NCBI RefSeq assembly: GCF_029024965.1
Contig: NZ_CP118982.1
Coordinates: 62,001-126,000 of the forward strand
Length of the DNA: 64,000 nucleotides
Reading direction: 5' to 3'
Origin: Staphylococcus equorum
GTDB lineage: Bacteria; Bacillota; Bacilli; Staphylococcales; Staphylococcaceae
In this document: positions 1-8,000 of the stretch, piece by piece
Layout: the number at the start of each line of letters is the position of its first letter
Position numbering within the stretch: the stretch's first letter is position 1
Notes under the pieces: generated by a model
The model's database searches: none
What the model was told of the DNA's origin: nothing
The model's input: the letters and a program-made list of their open reading frames with translations, nothing else
Translations under genes and position numbers: made by a program

Positions 1-275
1 TTTGATAAATAAAGAATATATTTCTTTTTTATATGTTCTATTTTACCAGCTTTATCTTCATTTGATATTTCTAAAGCTTTATCACCTGCTATTTTAGCAC
101 CTAAATAAGCACCACCAAATGTGGCAAATAATCCTATAAATAATATTATAATTTCCAAAGTTTCATATATGTATTCTTTATCTACCAACTGCCCTATGAC
201 TAAACCAAATGATAGTATTGCAATCATACTCACAACAATTAGCACGATGGTTATTCTTAAGTTTTCTTCATGCAT
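1..275 (-). CDS. Small membrane protein, C-terminus outside the window
   Basis: A reading frame open to the left edge starts at an ATG at 275, five bases after the ribosome binding site AGGTGA. The visible 91 residues begin MHEENLRITIVL and contain two hydrophobic segments, about residues 6-27 and 37-58, the second holding a glycine-rich FATFGGAYLGAKIAG stretch. A charged tail follows with EDKAGKIEHIKKKY. This looks like a two-pass inner membrane protein. I do not recognise the family and its end is not in the window. Confidence 0.6.
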   Translation of the reverse strand, partial: MHEENLRITIVLIVVSMIAILSFGLVIGQLVDKEYIYETLEIIILFIGLFATFGGAYLGAKIAGDKALEISNEDKAGKIEHIKKKYILYLS

Positions 276-466
276 TTTCTTCACCTTTTTATCTTAATAA
301 TACAATATTCAGCGGAATAATGTATATACTTGACTTCACTCAAAGCGATTTCTAGACAAGTTAGCCTATAACTACCCACATAAAAGTATTTCGAGGCTTT
401 CAAATCACAATGAGAGAAGGATAGTTCAGCACTTATTATGTGATCTGTAATTTAACTGATGAATTA

Positions 467-916
467 TCATAGATAATATTTATAACCATAGTGAGACGAT
501 TCAAATCCTAATTTTTCATAAAACTTATGTTTTTCTATTCTTTGTTTATCTGTTGTTAGTTGAATCAATACACATCCTTCAATTTTGACCATATGAATTA
601 CTTCTCTTATGATCTCTTTACCAATACCTTGACCTCTTAAATTATATTTAACTCTAACAGATTATATTTGGGCTCTTTTAATGCCACCTCTAGATAGACT
701 TGGGATAATTATTAATTGACATCAGGCTACAATATCATCCTCTTTTTCAACTACTATAAAATTATTTCCTTCTTGTTTTTAAATATCTACCAGTGCTTGC
801 CTATAATTATCGTCTAAAATTTCGTCTTTACTTTCTCTATTTTTACCTAAAAAGTCATCTTTAAATAAATTCACTTTTTAAATTAAATCTTGTTCTACTG
901 CATTTATATATTGCAT
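467..916 (-). pseudogene. GNAT N-acetyltransferase pseudogene with four in-frame stops
   Basis: Read from the ATG at 916 to the TGA at 467, one frame of 150 codons encodes a normal-length GNAT acetyltransferase. It shows the acetyl-CoA loop RGQGIGKEII, and near the end the motif HKFYEKLGFESSHYGYKYYL. Four in-frame stops interrupt it, at about codons 13, 46, 65 and 85. Three are TAA and fit single changes from CAA or GAA. One is TGA where a glycine or tryptophan is expected. There is no frameshift, so decay has been by point mutation only. The product would be non-functional. Family assignment rests on the C-terminal half, which is clear. Confidence 0.8.
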
Positions 917-1012
917 AAATTAATCCCATTTTAGAAGTTTAATACCTCAAATTGTACCATAAAAGACAGAAATGAGACGTCATCACCTGCTAATGCAATA
1001 TGACATTATCCC

Positions 1013-1042
1013 TTTACAAAACAGAACACTTGTTCGTATAAT
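1013..1042 (+). promoter_or_regulatory. LexA-controlled promoter of the YolD gene
   Basis: A -35 box TTTACA (1013-1018) and a perfect -10 box TATAAT (1037-1042) are 18 bases apart. Between them, at 1023-1036, lies AGAACACTTGTTCG, which matches the Gram-positive LexA/DinR box CGAAC-N4-GTTCG at all but the first base. A repressor here would block RNA polymerase, so the gene downstream should be SOS-induced. Confidence 0.75.
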
Positions 1043-1073
1043 GAAATTACTAATTATACTTGAGGTGTTTGAA

Positions 1074-1484
1074 ATGAAAATCATTAACCCTGATATGCCA
1101 GAACCTTATAAATATGAAACTGACTATCGCAAAATACCTAAAAAGTATTTAAACAGTAACATTCCAGAAGGTCGCAAGATGATTAAGTGGGCACCATTTG
1201 CAACAATGCCACAACAATATGAAACGATTAACGGTTTTATCGAAGACCAAAGTAAGACAGATAAGCCTATCTTAGATGAATTGGCCTTACGTGATTTGAA
1301 TGATGTGTTAACGCAGAAATTATTTTATGATCCACCAGCCACGATTAAGTATTGGGAAAATGGATATTACAAAACGATTGAATGTGAGATAAAGAAGTTT
1401 GATAGTGAAAAGAATAAATTAGAAATTATTAAAGATAAGGAGAAGATTAGAATGAATATGGATTGTATTGTAGAAATAATATAA
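1074..1484 (+). CDS. YolD-like family protein
   Basis: The 136-residue product begins MKIINPDMPEP and contains the YolD-family core RKMIKWAPFATMPQQYETI, followed by a pattern of short strands (FYDPPATIKYWENGYYKTIECEI split over the C-terminal half). YolD proteins are small partners of Y-family polymerases of the UvrX/YqjW type and are often SOS-induced. The frame is open back to 972, but the promoter's -10 box ends at 1042, so that upstream start would lie before the transcript begins. The ATG at 1074 follows GAGGTG and is preferred. No polymerase gene is visible next to it, so it is a solo copy here. Confidence 0.75.
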   Translation: MKIINPDMPEPYKYETDYRKIPKKYLNSNIPEGRKMIKWAPFATMPQQYETINGFIEDQSKTDKPILDELALRDLNDVLTQKLFYDPPATIKYWENGYYKTIECEIKKFDSEKNKLEIIKDKEKIRMNMDCIVEII

Positions 1485-1552
1485 TTCAAATTATTATAGC
1501 GCTTTCCTATGCAATAATGTATAATACAATTACTAAATAAGGAGGGGATATT

Positions 1553-1690
1553 ATGCCAGCAGCATTAACTAAAGTTTGTTCAAGATGTGGGGAAGAAAAA
1601 AGGTTGAATCAGTTTTATGAGAATAGAACTAAAAGTGACAAAAGAAATGGCATTTGTAAATCTTGTCAAAAAGAAGTAAATAATAGTTAA
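1553..1690 (+). CDS. 45-residue zinc-finger protein
   Basis: A short gene follows an excellent ribosome binding site (AAGGAGGGG) and starts at an ATG at 1553. The product begins MPAALTKVCSRCGEEKRLN and has two CxxC pairs, CSRC near residue 9 and CKSC near residue 35. Between them lies the pattern FYENRTKSDKRNGI. That spacing resembles the N-terminal zinc finger of phage recombination endonuclease VII-like proteins, but the nuclease domain is absent. It may be a stand-alone DNA-binding or adaptor microprotein. A bidirectional hairpin lies just after it. Confidence 0.6.
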   Translation: MPAALTKVCSRCGEEKRLNQFYENRTKSDKRNGICKSCQKEVNNS

Positions 1691-1703
1691 TATTAGGGAA
1701 ATA

Positions 1704-1728
1704 GAGAGTCTTAAAGACTCTCTATTAT
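1704..1728. terminator. Bidirectional terminator
   Basis: The inverted repeat AGAGAGTCTTAAAGACTCTCT, split around its centre at about 1714, sits between the zinc-finger gene and the convergent 206-residue gene. It is followed by an AT-rich run. Confidence 0.65.
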
Positions 1729-2349
1729 TTATAATTCGTCATATGCATCTTTTGCAGCCCTTCTTTTTATAGTACTGTTGCTTTCATCTAATATAATCTC
1801 TTTTAATTCATCAGCAGAATAATTAGAGTATCTTCTTTTGTACCTATCATATTCAGCTTCAGTTTTATTTTTCTTATCTTGGACAGAACTTACAGCTTTT
1901 TCAAATATTTCGTCTTTATTATTATAAAGGTTTACTGCACCTTCTTTTACTTTTCGTCCCAAAAACTTTCCGAATTTCGCACCAGTCTTACCTGCTGTTT
2001 TAGCTGCCACTTTACCTCTAACGATATTATCTATTTCAATAGTATTATTTGGGTCATCATTTTTTAAAAAATAATGATTAATGGTTGCTTTAGTTACACG
2101 ATTTGTTAGTTCTAAATCTTTGATTTCCTTTTTTATACCTTCTAACAAATCATATTCCATAGCATCTTTTTCGCTAACATAATATTCATCAATAAATTTA
2201 TCAGTAAAATCTTTCATATCATTTATTAATTTTTCTTTTTCAACTTGATCCATGCCTTTAGACTTTTTGTTGAATTCTTTACTTAATATTTCATCTAAAT
2301 ATTCTTCTTCTCTTTTTAATTTTTTTAATTCAATATCTTCTATTCTCAT
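1729..2349 (-). CDS. Hypothetical charged helical protein
   Basis: This 206-residue protein starts MRIEDIELKKLKREEEYL and is very rich in lysine and glutamate, so mostly helical. A glycine/alanine/lysine segment (GKVAAKTAGKTGAKFGKFLG) occupies about residues 111-130. The C-terminus has YSADELKEIILDE followed by STIKRRAAKDAYDEL. There is no signal peptide or membrane segment. The ATG follows an AAGGGGA ribosome binding site. I do not recognise the family. Its place among decayed and mobile genes suggests accessory cargo. Confidence 0.6.
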   Translation of the reverse strand: MRIEDIELKKLKREEEYLDEILSKEFNKKSKGMDQVEKEKLINDMKDFTDKFIDEYYVSEKDAMEYDLLEGIKKEIKDLELTNRVTKATINHYFLKNDDPNNTIEIDNIVRGKVAAKTAGKTGAKFGKFLGRKVKEGAVNLYNNKDEIFEKAVSSVQDKKNKTEAEYDRYKRRYSNYSADELKEIILDESNSTIKRRAAKDAYDEL

Positions 2350-2715
2350 TTTTAATTTCCCCTTTTAATATTCTTACTTCCCTTGATGATACCGAATAAC
2401 TATTGTGGATTCTCAGTTTCGTGCAAAATGTCTATTTTAAATATTGTATTTGGCTTCGTTATGACCACCCCTTATATTAAATTAATTAAATATTACACTA
2501 AAATTTAATTGAGTAAAAGATAGAACATAAAAGCGAACAAAAAATATCCCCATCACTATTGTGACAGGTTATTAGATAACGATATAAAATTTGATAACGT
2601 TAGTAAGAGAAATCAAATCTAACTATAGTTTATCATAAAAATAATCTAGATAGTATTGTAGTAATAGAGTAATATTATAATAATGGAAGTTCGAAATTTA
2701 AGGGGGATGGATTAA
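2350..2715. other. Intergenic stretch between divergent genes
   Basis: This AT-rich gap separates the start of the 206-residue gene and the start of the membrane-anchored protein at 2716. It should hold both promoters. A TATAAT lies near 2675, but its -35 partner is weak. No gene or remnant was recognised. Confidence 0.4.
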
Positions 2716-3183
2716 ATGAATATTTTAAAAATTATAATGTCTTTATTAGTTATAGCTATTTTGATGATAGGATTATCTTTTGCTGCGTTTATGGTATATG
2801 AGAACACAATAGCAAAAAAGGATGATGTATCAACCAGTGTTAATGAACAACATCAAACTGTCGAAAACGATACTAGTATGAATAGTGAACAAATAGCAGA
2901 GGATAACAACGAAGTGTCAGAAGAAAAGCCCGAATATTTACCACACTTATCTGATAAAAATTATGCATTCAGACTTATGACACTAAATAGAGATGCATTA
3001 CTTGAGGGAAGTAGAGAACAAAAAGAATATGATGGCACTATACAAACTGCACGCACGAACATAGCAAATGGTCTAGGTAAAGACTTTGATTATAAAATCG
3101 TTGAACAATATGAAGCAATAAATGCTGCAGGTGGTAATCAAGGTAAGGCTCAAGAATACATTAAAAACAATCCATATAAATAA
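2716..3183 (+). CDS. Hypothetical membrane-anchored protein
   Basis: The 155-residue protein has one N-terminal hydrophobic segment (about residues 4-27) with no lipobox cysteine, so it is probably anchored with the rest outside the cell. A polar linker of about 45 residues rich in E, N, D and S follows, then a compact C-terminal domain containing YAFRLMTLNRDALLEGSRE and ending QGKAQEYIKNNPYK. The ATG follows AAGGGGGATGG. I do not recognise the domain. Expression at the cell surface is inferred only from the anchor. Confidence 0.6.
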   Translation: MNILKIIMSLLVIAILMIGLSFAAFMVYENTIAKKDDVSTSVNEQHQTVENDTSMNSEQIAEDNNEVSEEKPEYLPHLSDKNYAFRLMTLNRDALLEGSREQKEYDGTIQTARTNIANGLGKDFDYKIVEQYEAINAAGGNQGKAQEYIKNNPYK

Positions 3184-3203
3184 CCCACCAATTAAGGTAG
3201 GTT

Positions 3204-3518
3204 TTATTCATAGAAACCTAATTCTATTAATCTATTTTCTACTGCTTGTATATCTATATCTTTAGCCCTTGCAATATGGGTAGCTTTGCTAAAATATTTT
3301 AATTCTCTAATTAACAAAGGTGTCTCTATATTTATATACGAAGGTCTTGATAGTCCATATGCCCTCCAATTTAATAGAGGTGGTCTAAATTTTCTTTGGT
3401 GAGGTTCTCCTTGATTAGAAGTGATTCTAAAGAAATATACTTCTTCTTCTTCCCTTTCTAAAATAAAGATAGGTCTTTCTTTACTTTCACCTTTATTGTA
3501 AGGTTCATCGAAGAAAAC
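3204..3518 (-). pseudogene. PemK/MazF-like toxin remnant truncated by the IS element
   Basis: A frame of 104 residues runs from the IS border to the stop at 3204, reading VFFDEPYNKGESKERPIFIL and later LLNWRAYGLSRPSYINIETP. The ERPIFIL strand, the polar VYFFRITSN strand and the GLSRPSYI segment resemble divergent PemK/MazF-family proteins of mobile elements. The N-terminus, including the start codon, is missing exactly where the IS431-like element begins. The family assignment is tentative, but the truncation is direct. Confidence 0.5.
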
Positions 3519-4307
3519 GGTTCTGTTGCAAAGTAAAAAATATAGCTAACCACTAATTTATCATGTCAGTGTTCGCTTAACTTGCTAGCATGATGCTAAT
3601 TTCGTGGCATGGCGAAAATCCGTAGATCTGAAGAGACCTGCGGTTCTTTTTATATAGAGTGTAAATACATTCAATACCTTTTAAAGTATTCTTTGCTGTA
3701 TTGATACTTTGATACCTTGTCTTTCTTACTTTAATATGACGGTGATCTTGCTCAATGAGGTTATTCAGATATTTCGATGTACAATGACAGTCAGGTTTAA
3801 GTTTAAAAGCTTTAATTACTTTAGCCATTGCTACCTTCGTTGAAGGTGCCTGATCTGTAATTACCTTTTGAGGTTTACCAAATTGTTTAATGAGACGTTT
3901 GATAAACGCATATGCTGAATGATTATCTCGTTGCTTACGCAACCAAATATCTAATGTATGTCCCTCTGCATCAATGGCACGATATAAATAGCTCCATTTT
4001 CCTTTTATTTTGATGTACGTCTCATCAATACGCCATTTGTAATAAGCTTTTTTATGCTTTTTCTTCCAAATTCGATATAAAATTGGGGCATATTCTTGAA
4101 CCCAACGGTAGACCGTTGAATGATGAACGTTTACACCACGTTCCCTTAATATTTCAGATATATCACGATAACTCAATGCATATCTTAGATAGTAGCCAAC
4201 GGCTACAGTGATAACATCCTTGTTAAATTGTTTATATCTGAAATAGTTCATACAGAAGACTCCTTTTTGTTAAAATTATACTATAAATTCAACTTTGCAA
4301 CAGAACC
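3519..4307 (-). mobile_element. IS431/IS257-like insertion sequence (IS6 family)
   Basis: The 789-bp element is bounded by perfect 16-bp inverted repeats, GGTTCTGTTGCAAAGT at 3519-3534 and its complement at 4292-4307. It encodes one DDE transposase on the minus strand. Size, ends and protein fit IS431/IS257. The flanking octamers differ (AAGAAAAC on the left, TTTAATAG on the right), so there is no 8-bp target duplication. Confidence 0.95.
3577..4251 (-). CDS. tnp: IS6-family transposase (IS431/IS257 type)
   Basis: The full-length 224-residue transposase begins MNYFRYKQFNKDVITVAVGY. It has an N-terminal helix-turn-helix (LSYRDISEILRERGVNVHHS). The DDE catalytic residues sit in WRIDETYIK, ITDQAPSTK and LIEQDHRHIKVRK. 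It catalyses replicative transposition and cointegrate formation, which is typical of IS6 elements. There is no frameshift or stop, so the copy should be active. Confidence 0.95.
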   Translation of the reverse strand: MNYFRYKQFNKDVITVAVGYYLRYALSYRDISEILRERGVNVHHSTVYRWVQEYAPILYRIWKKKHKKAYYKWRIDETYIKIKGKWSYLYRAIDAEGHTLDIWLRKQRDNHSAYAFIKRLIKQFGKPQKVITDQAPSTKVAMAKVIKAFKLKPDCHCTSKYLNNLIEQDHRHIKVRKTRYQSINTAKNTLKGIECIYTLYKKNRRSLQIYGFSPCHEISIMLAS

Positions 4308-4333
4308 TTTAATAGTATATCAATTTAATGATT

Positions 4334-4433
4334 TTGCATTCCTAACCACTATGATGTTATAATGCAATTAACAAAGATGTCGTGCATGTATGCACCAAAT
4401 CCCCTAACTATGCCAGTAGTTAGGGGATTTTTT
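4334..4433 (+). ncRNA. Antisense RNA (RNAII) of an Fst/par-type toxin-antitoxin locus
   Basis: A promoter TTGCAT (4334-4339), 18-base spacer, TATAAT (4358-4363) drives a short RNA starting near 4370. It ends at a strong hairpin with stem 4398-4410/4417-4429 and a T-run. The RNA carries ACAAAGATGTCG (4371-4382) and GTATGCACC (4388-4396). Both recur in the same order and strand at 4528-4539 and 4548-4556, over the start region and ribosome binding site of the convergent toxin gene. This is the arrangement of RNAII in the pAD1 par locus, where direct repeats let the antisense RNA block toxin translation. Confidence 0.7.
4398..4433. terminator. Shared terminator of toxin mRNA and antisense RNA
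   Basis: The stem AATCCCCTAACTA (4398-4410) pairs with TAGTTAGGGGATT (4417-4429), with six bases in the loop and a T-run to 4433. It ends the plus-strand antisense RNA and, as in par loci, probably also the convergent toxin transcript. Confidence 0.8.
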
Positions 4434-4448
4434 GGTGTGACTAGTCGC

Positions 4449-4544
4449 CTATTTATCATTGCGTTTGCGTAGCCAGTTCGCAAATAAAGCAACGATGCAA
4501 CCACTTGCTGCTGTGGTCATGATGTTTACAAAGATGTCGGTCAT
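4449..4544 (-). CDS. Fst family type I toxin, 31 residues
   Basis: The peptide is short and hydrophobic: [15 protein letters not shown], then [16 protein letters not shown]. One transmembrane helix (about residues 4-24) and a basic, polar tail match the Fst/par toxins of enterococci and staphylococci, which act on the membrane. The ATG at 4544 follows GGAGGTG. The RBS and the bases around the start are the targets of the antisense RNA. The promoter has a TGG-extended -10 box TATAAT at 4600-4605. The locus directly follows the IS431-like element. Confidence 0.75.
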   Translation of the reverse strand: MTDIFVNIMTTAASGCIVALFANWLRKRNDK

Positions 4545-4584
4545 TGCGTATGCACCTCCTCTCTACGTCAAATTGACGCCAGAG

Positions 4585-4605
4585 ATAGGCGACTCCACTA
4601 TTATA
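4585..4605 (-). promoter_or_regulatory. Toxin promoter and 5' pairing element
   Basis: On the minus strand an extended -10 box (TGG TATAAT, 4600-4605) starts the toxin mRNA. Its first bases, AGTCGCCTAT (4585-4594), are perfectly complementary to ATAGGCGACT at the toxin stop codon (4443-4452 on the plus strand). This allows a 5'-3' long-range pairing in the full-length mRNA, a known way for type I toxin mRNAs to stay untranslated. Confidence 0.6.
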
Positions 4606-4756
4606 CCATCTGTTAATCTACAAGCATATGCACTTCCGATAAGTTGAATTATGTTGAATGGAAATCATACTACTCTATTAAAATCCTCTATTTCGTGTCT
4701 CAATTCTTACATTTAAAATTTCATGAAAACTTCTAATGCTCCAAATTCTACTGGCA

Positions 4757-4970
4757 TCTTTTCAAAAAAATTACATAGTACTTGTATCAATTAAAAAAAG
4801 ATATTTAACGTCTGAAGCTAAAAATCTCTTACAAGTATCATCAATTTGATTAGCTGAAATTAATTCGATTTATGGTTCAATTGAAACTCTTTGTTATTCA
4901 TAAGAAACCTTAAAATATACCTGAGGTCAATGAAAATCCCTCTCATGAAATTATAACTGAATATCAAATT
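4757..4970 (-). pseudogene. Ghost copy of the zinc alcohol dehydrogenase gene
   Basis: Bases 4757-4881 closely match 12474-12598, the last codons and 3' flank of the alcohol dehydrogenase at 12486-13526. They share, for example, ATTACATAGTACTTGTATCA. Directly after, 4888-4970 matches that gene's promoter region (13575-13657), including a MerR-type promoter. The intervening coding sequence, nearly 1 kb, is missing, so this is an old duplicate reduced by internal deletion. Remaining codons have stops. Confidence 0.75.
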
Positions 4971-5089
4971 TGGTCGTTTAATAATGGAATAACGACACAA
5001 TTCGTATTAATATTTATAGCCATTATGATTTTTTTCAGAATATTGTTAAAATAGGGAGAATGAACTTGATTACATAAGGATGAGACAAA

Positions 5090-8000
5090 ATGGCGAATTT
5101 AGTTAATGATACTCTATCAGCATGGTTACTAGTAGAATCTTTACAACCTGGTGAAGTTAAATATGACAAGGGAAGCACTTTACCTAAAGGTAATTTTCAA
5201 AATAATGAACAACAAAAGCAATTACAAAGTTTTGAAGATTACTATGATATATGGAATGACGAACGATATAAAATTGCAGAGCAACCTCAAAAATACGGTA
5301 AAAGAATATTTCGCTTATATAGAAATTGCTTTTATTTTAAAGAAATTGATAAAGAAATTCAAAATATTTTTAACAATAATACAGAAATTTTTAACCCAAA
5401 TGAAAAGCGTTGTTATGGTTATACATTCCAAACTGATGAGAATGGAAAAGTAGTAACGGATAGTCTACATATCCCTATGATTATGAGTGCACTTAAAGAA
5501 ATCAGAAAAAATAAGAGTGCAAACATAGAACAAATATTTAATGACTCTAAACGTAAATTCCAGCAAAAATTTAATGAAATTATTGCAGATGAGCCGATTA
5601 ACAAAGACAAAATTAAGCAATTGGATGAAACGTACCGTGACTTTTTTGCTGTACTTATTTCTGAAACAAATGGCATATTCAAACATTATTTTACGATTGA
5701 ATATATTAAAAATAGTGAATCTCCAGACCCTGATTTTAATAGTTTCTTTATTGGCGATATAGAAAGAGCTCGTAAAGATCCTAATCAAACATTGAAAGCT
5801 TATATTGAAGGCATAGATGATTCGAAGCGTATTGAGGTAGATGAAAATAAAGAAGTGTTTGATGAGTTTTTACACCCGGAACATTTGCCAGACGGTCGTT
5901 GGCCATCACAAATTGAACATAAATTATCTTTAATGCAACAACTAGCTGTAAATCGTATAACAAGTGGTAATGAACATATTAATACGGTAAATGGTCCTCC
6001 AGGGACAGGGAAAACGACTTTATTAAAGGATATCTTTGCACACTTAGTTGTTGAGCGAGCTAAAGCCTTTGTAGTGTTAGATGATCCACGGGATGCTTTT
6101 GAAAATGTTAAAATACATGACACAGATGCTTATCCTATTAAAGTGTTAAAAGAGGAATTCACTAAATTTAAAATGGTAGTTGCATCAAGTAATAATGGTG
6201 CAGTAGAAAATATATCTAAAGATTTACCAAAAATGGAAGAAGTAGTTCGTAATCCTGAAGGCAAAGCATTTCCAGAATATGAATTAGATTATAATAAAGC
6301 GACTGATGAATTGAAAAGTTTTAGCACGATTGCATCTCGATTAATAGGAGAGCCAGCGTGGGGGTTATTTTCAGGCGTATTTGGAAAAAGTGACAATATC
6401 AATAAAGTAATGAATCAAATTCTTAATAGTGATTCAAAATCTGATAATCAGCAAACTTCATTAGTGAAGTTGTTGCAAAATGAGAAAACTAGTATTGGTT
6501 ATAATCAATTAAAGCAAAAATGGAAAGTTTGTAAGAAAGACTTTAATGAAGAGCACAAAAAAGTGAAAGAATTAAAACAATTATCAGTTGAAGCATATGA
6601 TAAATACAAAGAAAATGAACAATTATTAAATAAAGAAAAAGAATTAAAATCAGAAATGGAAATATTGAAAGAAAGTTTAAGTCAAAACCATAAAGATTTA
6701 TCAAGCAAAAACGCTGAATTAGAGAATGTAAAAAATGATTTTCAATATTTAGAGCAACAAATTGAAACAATTGGTGAAATGATTCAAACATATAATCCAA
6801 ATAATATATTTGAGAAAATGAAGTCATGGTTTGGACAAACTAATGATGAGAATCTAGATAAATGTAAAGAAGATAAAATAAAGTTATTAGAAGAAAAAAA
6901 GACTTACCATACAAAAATCAATGATTTACAAAAAGGCATAAAAGAGATAAGTAATAATAATAAAGATTTCGAGCAAAAGATAAAGAATAACGAAGAAAAA
7001 ATAAATGACTGTAATATCAAGCTGACAGAGTATAATAAATACAAAGCTGATTCTAAAGTTACGTTTCCTGAAGCTGATTTTTGGGATGATGATAATTATG
7101 AGAAGCGTCAGGTAGAAAATTTGTGGAATTCTAATGAATTACAGTATCATCGTGGGTTATTATTTTTAAAAGCAATGGAACTACAAAAATTGATATTAAT
7201 TGCCAATAATGGTCCAGTTTATTATGCTATGCAAGACTTTAAGGCTCGTAATTCATATCTTGATTCGGCACCAGTTCGTGTGACTAATGCATGGAATGTG
7301 ATGCATCTTATTTTTCCTGTAGTAAGTACGACATTTGCAAGCTTCGCATCAATGTATAAAGGATTGCCTAAAGATTTTATTGACTACTTGTTTATAGACG
7401 AAGCAGGCCAAGCCCTCCCACAAGCAGCAGTCGGAGCATTATATCGTTCTAAGAGAGTGATTGCAGTTGGAGATCCTATTCAAATAGAGCCAGTAGTAAC
7501 AATGGAAGATAATTTAATAGCTAATATTAGAAAAGGCTATCATATTCATGAACGTTTACTTTCAAAAGCATCTTCTGTTCAAACTGTAGCTGATTTTGCG
7601 AATAAATATGGATATTGGAAGACTCAGACGGATGATGAAGATAGTAAATACTGGATTGGAATTCCATTATGGGTACATAGAAGATGTTTAAAGCCAATGT
7701 TTACTATCGCCAATCAAATTGCCTATGATAATAAAATGGTCTTACCTGAAACTATTACCAATATAGGTAAAACTGGATGGTATGATATTAAAGGTAATTC
7801 GGTACAGAGACAATTCGTAAAAGAACAAGGAGATAAAGTCATAGCACTACTTAAAAATGATTGGAAACAAGCTATAGAAAATGGAGAGCATGAACCAAGC
7901 GTTTATGTCATCTCACCATTTACTGAAGTAAAAAAACAAATTCAATTATTAGCAAGAAAAGAATTGCTTCATACTGTAAGTGACGATTCTAAAAAAGTAA

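Noticed and set aside
4459..4647. A 62-residue plus-strand frame over the toxin locus
   Set aside because: It is antisense to the Fst toxin and its promoter, has a TTG start with no RBS, and ignores the RNA structure there.
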